Part shown: in pieces, positions 9,197 to 20,517 of the stretch
How positions within the stretch are numbered: position 1 is the first letter of the stretch
Layout of the letters: each line of letters begins with the position of its first letter
Assembly: GCA_027484145.1 (NCBI GenBank)
Contig: JAIXUH010000013.1
Location: forward strand, 372,001 to 436,000
Direction: 5' to 3'
DNA: 64,000 nt
Source of the DNA: Rhodobacter sp.
GTDB taxonomy: Bacteria; Pseudomonadota; Alphaproteobacteria; Rhodobacterales; Rhodobacteraceae
Position numbers and translations under genes: made by a program
The notes under the pieces: generated by a model
What the model was told of the DNA's origin: nothing
The model's database searches: none
What the model saw: only the letters and a program-made list of their open reading frames with translations

Positions 9197-10285
9197 TTGG
9201 GCGGTCTGGCCATAACATCGCTGATGCTGTCGCATTTCCGCAGCCATGGTGCGGCGACGCTGCGGTTTGACGGGCGGCCTGTGGCCATTGTCGGGCCCAA
9301 TGGGGCGGGCAAGACCAATATCCTTGAGGCGGTGTCGCTGTTGTCGCCGGGGCGCGGCTTCCGGCGGGCGGCAAGCGAGGATCTGGCGCGGCGCCCGGAT
9401 GCCATTGGCTGGAAGATCGTGGCGGATGTGCGGGGCCTTGCGGCGGATCATGTAATCGAGAGCTTTGCCGAGGGGACGCAAGCGCGCAGCGTGCGGCTGG
9501 ATGGCAAGGCGGCGACGCAGGCGGCCTTGGGGCGGGTGTTGCGCGTGCTGTGGCTGGTGCCCGCGATGGACCGGCTGTGGATCGAGGCGGCAGAGGGGCG
9601 GCGACGGTTTCTGGACCGCATGACGCTGAGTTTTGCGCCGGACCATGCCGAGGCGGTGCTGGCCTATGAAAAGGCGATGCGTGAGCGCAACCGGCTGCTG
9701 AAGGATCAGGTCAGCGATGCCCATTGGTATGGCGCGCTGGAGGCGGCCATGGCCGGTGCCGGGGCACAGATCGACGCGAACCGCCGGGCGGCGCTGGATC
9801 GGTTGGCGCGGGCGCAGGACGGGGCCGAGACGGCCTTTCCGCGGGCGGACCTGAGGCTGGTCGACCCCGAGGGGCGGGTCGAGGATCTGGAAGCAGCACT
9901 TGCGGCCAACCGTCGGCGCGATATGGCGGCAGGCCGCACCCTGCTAGGGCCACACCGGGCCGATCTGGCGGCGGTCTATGCGGCTAAAGGCGTGGCGGCG
10001 GACCAATGTTCCACCGGCGAGCAGAAGGCGCTTTTGATCAGCCTGATCCTCGCCAATGCGCGCGCCCTTGCCGAAGATCTGGGCCGGGCGCCGGTGATCC
10101 TGCTGGATGAGGTGGCCGCGCATCTGGACGAAGGGCGGCGGGCAGCCCTTTATGATGAGATCTGTGCGCTGGGGGCACAGGCGATCATGACAGGGACCGA
10201 GGCCAGCCTGTTTGACAGCCTTGGCCAAAGGGCACAGAACATCAGCGTCGCCGACGAGAGCGGCCTGTCGAGGATTTCGCAATGA
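9197..10285 (+). CDS. recF: DNA replication and repair protein RecF
   Basis: A 362-residue SMC-like ATPase. Walker A is GPNGAGKTNILEA near residues 34-46, STGEQKALL is the signature motif region, and VILLDEVAAHLD is Walker B. RecF loads the RecA mediator complex at single-strand gaps. An in-frame stop at 9185-9187 forces the start downstream, and TTG at 9197 gives the expected N-terminus (ITSLMLSHFRSH...). The preceding intergenic repeat lies almost at its ribosome-binding site. The stop overlaps the next gene by 4 bases (ATGA). Confidence 0.94.
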   Translation: MGGLAITSLMLSHFRSHGAATLRFDGRPVAIVGPNGAGKTNILEAVSLLSPGRGFRRAASEDLARRPDAIGWKIVADVRGLAADHVIESFAEGTQARSVRLDGKAATQAALGRVLRVLWLVPAMDRLWIEAAEGRRRFLDRMTLSFAPDHAEAVLAYEKAMRERNRLLKDQVSDAHWYGALEAAMAGAGAQIDANRRAALDRLARAQDGAETAFPRADLRLVDPEGRVEDLEAALAANRRRDMAAGRTLLGPHRADLAAVYAAKGVAADQCSTGEQKALLISLILANARALAEDLGRAPVILLDEVAAHLDEGRRAALYDEICALGAQAIMTGTEASLFDSLGQRAQNISVADESGLSRISQ

Positions 10286-10707
10286 CCATGCAGCGCGTAA
10301 CCCTGATTACCCTTGGCGTGGCGGATCTGGCCGCCGCGCGGGCCTTTTATGCACGGCTTGGCTGGGTTGAGCATCGCGAAAGCCAGGAGGGCGTTGCGTT
10401 TTTCCAGATGCATGGCGCGGCCCTTGGGCTGTTTGGCCGGGCGGCACTGGCGGCCGATCAGGGGCGGCCGGGGGCGGAGCTAGGCTCGGGCGCCGTGACC
10501 CTGTGTCAGAACTTTGCCACCGAGGCCGAGGTGGATACCGCCTTTGCCGCAGCCCTGGCCGCAGGTGGCACGGCCCTGAAGGCCCCGGAGAAGGTGTTCT
10601 GGGGCGGCTATTCTGGCTATTGGGCGGATGCCGATGGCCATGTCTGGGAGGTGGCGATGAACCCGTTCTGGCCGCTGAACGAAGATGGCAGCCTGACCCT
10701 GCCATGA
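10282..10707 (+). CDS. VOC-fold (glyoxalase/bleomycin-resistance/dioxygenase) protein
   Basis: A 141-residue single-domain vicinal-oxygen-chelate protein. The opening VTLITLGVADLAAARAFYARLGW is the classical first beta-alpha-beta unit, and the C-terminal segment GYSGYWADADGHVWEVAMNP carries the conserved glutamate of the second metal-binding half. Substrates range from methylglyoxal adducts to antibiotics and cannot be assigned here. It overlaps recF by 4 bases and lysE-like by 4 bases, so it is translationally coupled inside the recF-gyrB interval. Confidence 0.85.
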   Translation: MTMQRVTLITLGVADLAAARAFYARLGWVEHRESQEGVAFFQMHGAALGLFGRAALAADQGRPGAELGSGAVTLCQNFATEAEVDTAFAAALAAGGTALKAPEKVFWGGYSGYWADADGHVWEVAMNPFWPLNEDGSLTLP

Positions 10708-11324
10708 CCATCACCCTGCATCAGTTGCTGCTTTATGCAGGGGGTATGGCGCTGCTCTGGGTGATCCCCGGCCCGGTCTGGGTGGCGCTGACGGCGCGGG
10801 CATTGTCGGGCGGCTTTGCAGGGGCCTGGCCCTTGGCGGTTGGGGTGGCGCTGGGCGATCTGCTGTGGCCCCTGTGCGCGATCTTTGGTCTGACATGGGT
10901 GTTGTCCATCTATGGCGGGTTTCTGGAGGCGCTGCGCTGGGTCGCGGCGGCGGTGTTTGTGGTCATGGGGGTGCTCTTGATCCGCAAGCCAGCGGCCACC
11001 TTGTCGGAAGACAGCCGGTTGACCAAACCGGGGCTTTGGGCGGGCTTTGCCGTGGGCGTGGCCGCCGTGATCGGCAACCCCAAGGCGATCTTGTTTTACA
11101 TGGGGGTCCTGCCCGGTTTCTTTGACCTGAGCCGCGTGAACGGAGCCGATATTGCGGCCATTCTGGCGGTGTCGGGACTGGTGCCGATGCTGGGGAATCT
11201 GGGCCTTGCGCTGTTTCTGGACAGGGCGCGAAAGCTCTTGTCCAGCCCGGCTGCAATCCGGCGGCTGAACGTGGTTTCGGGCAGCCTTCTGATCCTTGTC
11301 GGACTGGTGATTCCCTTCACGTGA
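10704..11324 (+). CDS. LysE/RhtB-family amino-acid exporter
   Basis: A 206-residue membrane protein with about six hydrophobic segments. The LysE-family N-terminal motif lies around WVIPGPVWVALTARALSGG, and NPKAILFYMGVLPGF sits in the central part, both diagnostic of the superfamily. It is predicted to export amino acids or related solutes across the inner membrane. The ATG at 10704 overlaps the VOC gene stop by 4 bases. Its place between recF and gyrB interrupts the ancestral recF-gyrB adjacency. Confidence 0.88.
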   Translation: MTITLHQLLLYAGGMALLWVIPGPVWVALTARALSGGFAGAWPLAVGVALGDLLWPLCAIFGLTWVLSIYGGFLEALRWVAAAVFVVMGVLLIRKPAATLSEDSRLTKPGLWAGFAVGVAAVIGNPKAILFYMGVLPGFFDLSRVNGADIAAILAVSGLVPMLGNLGLALFLDRARKLLSSPAAIRRLNVVSGSLLILVGLVIPFT

Positions 11325-11349
11325 AACCCCCAAATATTGTGTCCAAGGG

Positions 11350-13858
<2,509 letters not shown>

Positions 13859-13868
13859 AGGCCGCTTG

Positions 13869-13892
13869 GGGCATGGTCCAGCGGCCATGCCC
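13869..13892. terminator. Palindrome between gyrB and the convergent tRNA gene
   Basis: GGGCATGG (13869-13876) pairs perfectly with CCATGCCC (13885-13892) around an 8-base loop. It lies between the gyrB stop and the 3' end of the oppositely oriented tRNA, so it could stop transcription from either side. No clear T-run is present. Confidence 0.45.
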
Positions 13893-13921
13893 TGCACGCG
13901 CCCGCCTGATATCAGAAGTGG

Positions 13922-13994
13922 TGACCCCGGATGGATTCGAACCATCGACCTGCCGCTTAGGAGGCGGCCGCTCTATCCCCTGAGCTACGGGGCC
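13922..13994 (-). tRNA. tRNA-Arg, anticodon CCU
   Basis: The minus strand folds into a full 73-base cloverleaf. It has a 7-bp acceptor stem (GGCCCCG with CGGGGTC, one G-T pair), a D stem GCTC/GAGC, an anticodon stem GCCGC/GCGGC with loop CTCCTAA (anticodon CCT in DNA), a 5-base variable loop, a T arm GATGG-TTCGAAT-CCATC and discriminator A. CCA is not encoded. It decodes AGG arginine codons, which are rare in this GC-rich genome. tRNA genes are common integration sites, but no integrase is adjacent. Confidence 0.96.
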
Positions 13995-14215
13995 CACGCA
14001 GGCTTCATGCGGAAAAACGCACGGCGTTGCAACTGTGGTGAAGTGTGGATGCCCAGAAAAGATAAAGGGGGAGTGAATTTTTGGCCCACCACCCCCCCTT
14101 TGGGTCCGTTGCGTCTGAGTTGAGAGCTTGCAGGACGCGCAGGATATCGCCAGCCGATCGTCGTGGCTGTTAGCGGTAACATAGCAGCTAAACTTGCCTT
14201 GGACAAGGGGGGGCT

Positions 14216-15298
14216 TTGGCGCTAACAAGAAAATGGCCCCCATTTGCAAAAAGGCTGACCTCCTTGCCCAGACCGCCCGCGCCTGACCCACGCCGCACCT
14301 TGACACTGCGCGATGTCTCCGAAGCCTCGGGCGTAAGCGAAATGACCGTCAGCCGCGTCTTACGGAACCGGGGCGATGTGTCGGGTGCCACCCGCGAACG
14401 TGTTCTCGAGGCGGCCCGCAGCCTTGGCTATGTGCCCAACAAGATTGCCGGTGCCCTTGCCAGTCAGCGCGTGAATCTTGTCGGCGTCATCATTCCGTCA
14501 CTGTCGAACATGGTGTTCCCCGAGGTTCTGACCGGCATCTCCGAGGTGCTGGAAGACACCGGCCTGCAACCCGTGGTGGGCGTCACCAACTATCTGCCGG
14601 AACGCGAGGAATCAGTTCTGTATGAAATGCTCAGCTGGCGGCCTTCGGGTCTGATCCTTGCCGGGCTGGAACACACCGATGCCAGCCGCGCCATGCTGTT
14701 GCAGGCGGGTATCCCCATCGTCGAGATCATGGATATCGACGGCACGCCGGTCGATTCCGCCGTCGGCATTTCGCACCGCCGCGCGGGCCGCCAGATGGCC
14801 GAGGCGATCATCGCCGCAGGCTATCGCAAGATTGCCTTCCTTGGCACGCAAATGCCCAACGACCACCGCGCCAAAAAGCGGCTGCAGGGGTTCGAAGAGG
14901 CGCTTGCCAAGGTCGGCCTTACGCTGGTGGACCGAGAGTTCTATTCCGGCGGTTCGGCCCTTCTCAAGGGCCGCGAGATGACCGAAGCCGTTCTCAAACG
15001 CAACCCGGACATTGATTTTCTCTATTACTCCAATGACATGATCGGTGCGGGCGGGCTGCTTTACTGTCTGGACAAAGGCATAGACGTGCCGGGCAAGGTT
15101 GGGCTTGCCGGCTTTAACGGCGTCGAATTGCTCGATGGCCTGCCGCGCCGCCTGGCCACAATGGATGCCTGCCGTCTGGACATTGGCCGTCAGGCCGCCG
15201 AAATCATCGCCGGAAAGCGCCCTGCGGGCGTGGTCGGCGGCGAAATGGTCGAACTGACCCCCACCCTGCAACCGGGCGACACAATCCGCCGCGTCTGA
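14216..15298 (+). CDS. LacI-family transcriptional regulator (GntR/gluconate-repressor-like)
   Basis: A 360-residue LacI/GalR repressor. The helix-turn-helix TLRDVSEASGVSEMTVSRVL and hinge helix NKIAGALASQRVNLVG are followed by a periplasmic-binding-protein-like effector domain containing VGVIIPSLSNMVFPEVLTGI. This pattern is most like the gluconate-repressor branch. No ATG fits the frame, and the TTG at 14216 follows an AAGGGGGGG ribosome site. The roughly 25 residues before the HTH are longer than usual. Downstream genes are convergent, so its targets are probably elsewhere or self. Confidence 0.9.
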   Translation: MALTRKWPPFAKRLTSLPRPPAPDPRRTLTLRDVSEASGVSEMTVSRVLRNRGDVSGATRERVLEAARSLGYVPNKIAGALASQRVNLVGVIIPSLSNMVFPEVLTGISEVLEDTGLQPVVGVTNYLPEREESVLYEMLSWRPSGLILAGLEHTDASRAMLLQAGIPIVEIMDIDGTPVDSAVGISHRRAGRQMAEAIIAAGYRKIAFLGTQMPNDHRAKKRLQGFEEALAKVGLTLVDREFYSGGSALLKGREMTEAVLKRNPDIDFLYYSNDMIGAGGLLYCLDKGIDVPGKVGLAGFNGVELLDGLPRRLATMDACRLDIGRQAAEIIAGKRPAGVVGGEMVELTPTLQPGDTIRRV

Positions 15299-15301
15299 CC
15301 G

Positions 15302-15922
15302 TCAGGCCAAAGGCACCAGCCGCTTGATGGCGGCCACATGGTCGGCACTGGCCCCCATGGCATCCCCGGCCAGCAGGCGGGCATCCTCCAGCAACGTATC
15401 GGGCGCGCAGATCCGGTCGATCAGACCCCACGCCAGCGCTTCGGCGGCATCAATCTTGGCCCCCCCCATCAGGATCATCTTGGCGCGGGAAGGCCCGACC
15501 AGTGCCGTCAGGCGGCGCGGATCAGATGGCTGCGGCAGAAAGCCCAGCTTCATCACCGGGTAAAAGATCTTGGCCTGCGGCACGGCAAGGCGAATGTCGC
15601 AGGCCAGTGCCATCCCCATCGCCCCGCCTGCCAGCGTGCCGTTCAGCGCGGCAATCGTCAGGCAGGGCAACCCCGCCACCCGCGCCGAAAGGCGTTCCCA
15701 CACCGGGTCCACCGCCAGACCGGCGCGGGCATCGTCAAGGTCCGCCCCGGCCGAAAACACATGCCCGGCCCCGGTGATGACAATGGCCCGCACGCCCTTT
15801 TCCTCGGCCTGCCTGATGCTGGCATCCATCTCCTCCAGCATCAGGCGGGTCAGGGAATTGGCCTTTTCCGGCCGGTTCAGCGTCAGCGTCAGCAGACGCC
15901 CTTCGACTTCGACATTTATCAT
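15302..15922 (-). CDS. Enoyl-CoA hydratase/isomerase family protein
   Basis: A 206-residue crotonase-fold protein, shorter than typical (about 260). It keeps the oxyanion-hole elements FSAGADLDDA and ALNGTLAGGAMGMALACD but ends soon after the core, lacking most of the C-terminal helical region. The start at 15922 (MINVEVEGRLLTLTLNRPEKANSL) is the conserved crotonase N-terminus, and the longer open frame adds unrelated residues. It overlaps the upstream SDR gene by 4 bases (ATGA), so the two are co-translated. The reaction cannot be specified. Confidence 0.82.
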   Translation of the reverse strand: MINVEVEGRLLTLTLNRPEKANSLTRLMLEEMDASIRQAEEKGVRAIVITGAGHVFSAGADLDDARAGLAVDPVWERLSARVAGLPCLTIAALNGTLAGGAMGMALACDIRLAVPQAKIFYPVMKLGFLPQPSDPRRLTALVGPSRAKMILMGGAKIDAAEALAWGLIDRICAPDTLLEDARLLAGDAMGASADHVAAIKRLVPLA

Positions 15923-16665
15923 TCGATCACTCCGATGGCGCGGCGAATCTGTTCGTCGCGCAGGCTGATGTCCTGGCCAAGCCACGGGTCGGCAGCAGGG
16001 GAACACATCCACAACAGGCACCGCGAGGGCCACTCCGCCGGGATGTGTACCGCCGGATCAAGCTGGCTGACGCGGTTAATTCCGCTGGCCCTGATCTTCA
16101 CCTGCATGTCCGTGGCCACCGTTCCGGGTGACAGTCCCAAGATCCGCAAACCGTTCTCGCCTTCTTCCAGATGGGCGGCACGGGTCAGCATCAGTGCCCC
16201 GGCCTTGGCGGCACAATAGGCGCTCCACCCTTCCAAAGGGTTAGTGGCCGCGCCCGAACTGACAGAAATCACCGTGCCGCCGCCTGCGGCCTTCATCACC
16301 GGAATCGCCGCCCGCAAGCCATGCATCACCCCGGTCAGGTTGATGTTGATCGCCCGCGCCCAAACCGCCGGATCGGTATGTTCAATCCGCGCAATCGGCT
16401 CGATCACCCCGGCATTGTTGATCCATGCATCCAGCCTGCCCCAGCGCGCCAAAACCGCCTGTGTCGCGGCCTCCACGCTGGCCCAGTCGGCCACATCGCA
16501 GCACAACGCCAGCGCATCATCGCCGATCTGCGCGGCCAAAGCAGCAATCTCGGTCTCGCTCCGGGCCAGCAGAGCCACCCGCCAGCCCGCCGCCGCAAAG
16601 ACCTGCGCCGCCGCCGCCCCGATCCCCCGGCTTGCCCCGGTAATCACGGCAACCTTTTTGTCCAT
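15919..16665 (-). CDS. Short-chain dehydrogenase/reductase
   Basis: A 248-residue Rossmann-fold SDR. It has the cofactor loop TGASRGIG (residues 9-16), NNAG near 83-86, a catalytic Ser in VISVSSGA and the YCAAK active-site motif. There is no acidic residue just after the second beta strand (ALLARS), which leans toward NADP(H), but this is uncertain. It forms a two-gene operon with the downstream crotonase, suggesting sequential steps on one acyl or alcohol substrate. It is divergent from the DUF2125 gene. Confidence 0.88.
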   Translation of the reverse strand: MDKKVAVITGASRGIGAAAAQVFAAAGWRVALLARSETEIAALAAQIGDDALALCCDVADWASVEAATQAVLARWGRLDAWINNAGVIEPIARIEHTDPAVWARAININLTGVMHGLRAAIPVMKAAGGGTVISVSSGAATNPLEGWSAYCAAKAGALMLTRAAHLEEGENGLRILGLSPGTVATDMQVKIRASGINRVSQLDPAVHIPAEWPSRCLLWMCSPAADPWLGQDISLRDEQIRRAIGVIE

Positions 16666-16789
16666 GGTCCGCTCCTGCCCTTGCCCACATGCTTGTTACC
16701 AAAGGCACAGGCAAAACGGAAACGCTTGACCCCTTCTTCGCCCCGCATGAGGATACGGCACAACATGCCATCTGCCGGAAAGGGTGACC

Positions 16790-18289
16790 ATGACGCATTG
16801 GAAACTGGCGGGATCGACCGCCCTCGTCACATTCTGGGGTGCAGCCGCCCTTCACGCCGATGTCACACCCGAAGAGGTCTGGCAAAACTGGCAAAAGCTC
16901 AGCGCGACCTATGGTCAGGCGCTGGTGGCCGATTCTGTCGTGCGCGAAGGCGATACACTGGTCGTCAAAGCCATGAAGATCAGCATGGATCAGGATGGCG
17001 CCAAGCTGAACGGCACGCTCGATGAGGTGCGCTTTCGCGATGTCGGTGATGGCACGGTTCAGGTGACAATGTCCGAAACCTATCCCATCACCATGACCAT
17101 GCCGGGCCCCGATGGCACCGGCACGCAGGATCTGGCGCTGACGATCAGCCAGCCCGGCCTGTCAATGATCGCAGGCGGCAGCGCCACCGAAACCTCCTAC
17201 ACCTTCGACGGCCCCTCGGTGAACATCGCCATGCAGGCCATCGAAGGCGGCAAGACGCTGGCTGATGTTGCCCTGACCATGACCAACATGACCGGCGACT
17301 ATCTGATGGAGCAGGATGGCGAGGCAACAACCCTCGACTCCAACGTCGAGGTTGAGACCCTTGCCTTCAGCATCGTTGGCGAAGAGGCGACGACGAAAAC
17401 CAACATCACCGGCACGCTCAGCAACCTTGTCATCGCAACCGGGGGCAACTTCCTTGGGCTTGCCGCGATGGAGAACATGGTGCAGGCGCTGAAGGACGGC
17501 TTCACCACCGAAGGAGCCATCAGTTATGGCGCGGGCAACTTTGCCATTGATGTGGTCGAAAACGGCGTTCCCACCAAGATCACGGCCAGCAATGCAACGG
17601 GCATGCTGGACTTTGCCATGGATGCTGCAGGCCTTTCCTATGCGGCAGGTGGCACAGGCGTTGCCATGTCGATTTCGGGCGGCGAGATTCCTTTCCCGCA
17701 GCTCAACATCAACTATGGCGAGGCCTCGTTTGACCTGCTGATGCCCCTCATGAAATCTGACACGCCGCAGAACTTCATGTTCCTGACCAAGATCGTCGAT
17801 CTGACCGTTTCCGAAGAAATCTGGGCCATGATCGACCCCGGCGCCAGCCTGCCGCGCGACCCTGCCACGGTAATCATCAATACCAAGGGCACGGCCAAGC
17901 TGACCACGGACATCATGGACGAAGAGACGATGGCCAATAGCGATCAGGCCGCGCCGGGCGAACTCCACTCACTCGAAATCACGGAATTGCGCGCAAAGGC
18001 CGCGGGGGCCGAACTGACCGGCACCGGCGCACTGACCTTTGACAATACCGATCTGACCACCTTTGACGGCGTGCCTGCACCCACCGGCAAAGTGGAAATG
18101 AAACTGGTCGGCGGCAATGGCCTGCTGGATAAACTGGTGGCCATGGGTCTGGTGCCCGAAGATCAGGCCTCAGGTGCGCGCCTGATGATGGCGATGTTCG
18201 CCAAGGCCGGTGCCGCCCCGGACGAGATGACCTCGACGCTGGAATTCAAGGACAAGGGCTTTTTCGCCAACGGCCAGCGCCTGCAATAA
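16790..18289 (+). CDS. DUF2125 secreted protein
   Basis: A 499-residue protein that begins with a signal peptide (hydrophobic STALVTFWGAAALHA, cleavage likely before DVTPEE). The rest is a beta-rich, Gly/Thr/Ala-rich body typical of DUF2125 proteins of Rhodobacterales. No catalytic motif is visible, and the function is unknown; an envelope or periplasmic location is inferred from the leader. The ATG at 16790 lies after GGAAAGGG; a GTG at 16784 is a weaker alternative. It is monocistronic, ending at a strong terminator. Confidence 0.75.
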   Translation: MTHWKLAGSTALVTFWGAAALHADVTPEEVWQNWQKLSATYGQALVADSVVREGDTLVVKAMKISMDQDGAKLNGTLDEVRFRDVGDGTVQVTMSETYPITMTMPGPDGTGTQDLALTISQPGLSMIAGGSATETSYTFDGPSVNIAMQAIEGGKTLADVALTMTNMTGDYLMEQDGEATTLDSNVEVETLAFSIVGEEATTKTNITGTLSNLVIATGGNFLGLAAMENMVQALKDGFTTEGAISYGAGNFAIDVVENGVPTKITASNATGMLDFAMDAAGLSYAAGGTGVAMSISGGEIPFPQLNINYGEASFDLLMPLMKSDTPQNFMFLTKIVDLTVSEEIWAMIDPGASLPRDPATVIINTKGTAKLTTDIMDEETMANSDQAAPGELHSLEITELRAKAAGAELTGTGALTFDNTDLTTFDGVPAPTGKVEMKLVGGNGLLDKLVAMGLVPEDQASGARLMMAMFAKAGAAPDEMTSTLEFKDKGFFANGQRLQ

Positions 18290-18305
18290 CCACGCGATCC
18301 GCAAC

Positions 18306-18337
18306 AAAAGGCCCCCGGTGCAACCCGGGGGCCTTTT
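18306..18337 (+). terminator. Strong bidirectional rho-independent terminator
   Basis: A perfect 13-bp stem (18306-18318 with 18325-18337) starts with AAAA, ends with TTTT and has a 6-base loop, 17 bases after the DUF2125 stop. Confidence 0.9.
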
Positions 18338-18401
18338 GCCTGCCTTGCAGCGGGGGGCCTTACGGACTACCTCGGTTCCAGCGACGATGAAGGATGAACC
18401 C

Positions 18402-19742
18402 ATGACCGACCTTTCCCGCCTGACAGATGCCCTGTTGTCTGCGGCCCGCCGTGCCGGGGCCGAACAGGCAGATGCTCTGGCGGTAGATGGCACTTCGGTT
18501 TCCATCGACATCCGGGCGGGCAAGCTGGAACAGGCCGAACGGTCAGAGGGCACCGAAATCGGCCTGCGCGTGCTGATCGGCGGGCGGCAGGCCTGCGTGT
18601 CGGCCTCAGATACGTCCGATGCCACCATCGCCCGTCTGGCTGAACGCGCCGTTGCCATGGCCCGCGAAGCACCATCCGACCCCAACGTGGGCCTTGCTGA
18701 CCCCGACCAGATTGCCAAGGGCTGGGATCTGGCCGCACTCGAACTGCGCGATCCTGCCGAAGAACCCTCTGCCGCCGCACTGGAAGAGGCCGCCCGCCGG
18801 GTTGAGGCTTCGGCCATGGCCGCTGCCGGGATCACGCAGGTCGAAGCCTCGGGCGCCTATTCCCAGCGCAAGATGCATCTTGCCGCCACCAACGGCTTCA
18901 GCGGCGGCTATTCCCGCACTTCGCATTCGTTGTCCGCCGTCGCCTTTACCGGCGAAGGCACCGCGATGGAGCGGGACTGGGCCGCCGAGGGCCGCACCTA
19001 TGCCGCCGACATGCCGGGCGCCGAAGGCATCGGCGCACTGGCCGCCGAACGCGCCCTGTCGCGCGCCGGTGCCGTGCGGCCCAAGACCGGCACCTATCCA
19101 GTGCTCTTTGATGAACGCGTCGCCTCCTCGCTGATCGGGCACCTGATCTCGGCCATCAACGGGGCTGCCATTGCGCGTGGGGCCTCTTGGCTGCGCGATG
19201 CCCTGGGCACACAGGTCCTGCCTGCGGGCCTGTCGGTCATTGAGGACCCGCATCGCCCCCGCATCTCGGCCAGCCGCCCCTTTGATGGCGAAGGTCTGGC
19301 CACAGCGCGCCGACTGATCGTGCAGGATGGCATCCTGATGGGCTGGACGCTGGACCTTGCCACCGGGCGCAAGCTGGGCATGCCCTCCACCGCCAATGCA
19401 TCGCGCGGCACCTCCTCGCCGCCCTCGCCCTCCACCTCCAACATCGACCTGACCCCCGGCACCGCCAGCCGCGCCGACCTGATCCGCGACATGGGCACGG
19501 GGCTGTTGGTCACCTCGATGATCGGCTCCACCATCAACCCCACCACGGGCGATTATTCGCGCGGGGCCTCGGGCTTCTGGGTCGAAGGCGGGCAGATCCT
19601 TTATCCCGTCAACGAATGCACCATTGCCGGAAACCTGCGCGACATGCTGTTGCGGATCATCCCCGCCAATGATGCCCGCAACCACCTGTCCACCCGCGTT
19701 CCCTCCCTTCTGCTGGAAGGGATGACGCTTGCCGGGGCCTGA
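18402..19742 (+). CDS. pmbA: TldE/PmbA metalloprotease-complex subunit
   Basis: A 446-residue member of the TldD/PmbA family. It has an N-terminal alpha/beta domain with IDIRAGKLEQAERSEGTEIGLRV and the C-terminal domain signature TGDYSRGASGFWVEGGQ. TldD and TldE form a heteromeric protease that processes peptides such as microcin B17 precursors and degrades unfolded peptides. TldE lacks the HExxxH zinc site of TldD, and none is visible here. The start at 18402 has a GGATGA site 8 bases upstream. It overlaps cysQ by 14 bases. TldD is not in this window. Confidence 0.9.
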   Translation: MTDLSRLTDALLSAARRAGAEQADALAVDGTSVSIDIRAGKLEQAERSEGTEIGLRVLIGGRQACVSASDTSDATIARLAERAVAMAREAPSDPNVGLADPDQIAKGWDLAALELRDPAEEPSAAALEEAARRVEASAMAAAGITQVEASGAYSQRKMHLAATNGFSGGYSRTSHSLSAVAFTGEGTAMERDWAAEGRTYAADMPGAEGIGALAAERALSRAGAVRPKTGTYPVLFDERVASSLIGHLISAINGAAIARGASWLRDALGTQVLPAGLSVIEDPHRPRISASRPFDGEGLATARRLIVQDGILMGWTLDLATGRKLGMPSTANASRGTSSPPSPSTSNIDLTPGTASRADLIRDMGTGLLVTSMIGSTINPTTGDYSRGASGFWVEGGQILYPVNECTIAGNLRDMLLRIIPANDARNHLSTRVPSLLLEGMTLAGA

Positions 19743-20517
19743 GATTGGCAATGATCTGGCCTTGCTGACCGCCGCCGCGCGCGAGGCGGGCCGCATCGCC
19801 ATGCGCTTCTGGCGGCACGAGCTAAAGGTTTGGGACAAGGGCGGCGAACACGGCCCGGTGTCCGAGGCTGACCTTGCCGTGAACACCATGCTCAAGGCGC
19901 GGCTCATGGGTGCGCGCCCCGGCTATGGCTGGCTGTCCGAAGAATCGCCCGATGATGCCGAAAGGCTGGCGCTGGACCGTGTTTTCATCATCGACCCGAT
20001 CGACGGCACCCGCGCCTTCATTGCGGGCGAAGATAACTTTGCCGTCTCGCTGGCCGTGGCCGAACGCGGGCAGGTCATCGCGGGCGTGGTGCTGCTGCCC
20101 GCCAAAAACCGGCTCTATTCCGCCAGAATAGACACGGCTGCAATGTGCGATGATGTGCCGATCCGTGCCAGCAACCGCGTTGTTCTGGATGGGGCCGATA
20201 TCCTTGCCACCAAGGCCAACATGCAGCCCGAATTCTGGCCGGGCGGTGTGCCCGACCTGAAGCGCAGTTTCCGCACGTCACTCGCCTATCGCATGTGCCT
20301 TGCGGCCGAAGGGCGGCATGACGGGATGCTGACGTTCCGCGATGCATGGGAATGGGATATTGCCGCAGGCGCGCTGATCTGCGCGCGGGCCGGGGCCACC
20401 GTGACGGATCGTCACGGAATGCCCCTTCGTTTCAATTCAGCCCCGCCGCAGACGCCGGGGGTGATCGCCACCTCACCGGCCCTGCATCAGGCGATCCTGT
20501 CGCGCCTTAGCGCTTAG
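19729..20517 (+). CDS. cysQ: 3'(2'),5'-bisphosphate nucleotidase CysQ-like / inositol monophosphatase family
   Basis: A 262-residue lithium-sensitive Mg-dependent phosphatase. Metal ligands are visible in SEESPDD, in the hallmark DPIDGTRAFI (about residues 88-97) and in AWEWDIAAGALI near 205-216. The DPIDGT-RAFI form resembles CysQ, which hydrolyses 3'-phosphoadenosine 5'-phosphate left over from sulfation, but other IMPase substrates are possible. The TTG start at 19729 follows GGAAGGG and overlaps pmbA by 14 bases, so the pair is coupled. Its 3' end overlaps the convergent helicase gene by 11 bases. Confidence 0.85.
   Translation: MPGPEIGNDLALLTAAAREAGRIAMRFWRHELKVWDKGGEHGPVSEADLAVNTMLKARLMGARPGYGWLSEESPDDAERLALDRVFIIDPIDGTRAFIAGEDNFAVSLAVAERGQVIAGVVLLPAKNRLYSARIDTAAMCDDVPIRASNRVVLDGADILATKANMQPEFWPGGVPDLKRSFRTSLAYRMCLAAEGRHDGMLTFRDAWEWDIAAGALICARAGATVTDRHGMPLRFNSAPPQTPGVIATSPALHQAILSRLSA

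Noticed and set aside
13922-13994. tRNA-Arg(CCU) as an attachment site of an integrated element
   Set aside because: No integrase, direct repeat of the tRNA 3' end or foreign gene block was seen on either side.
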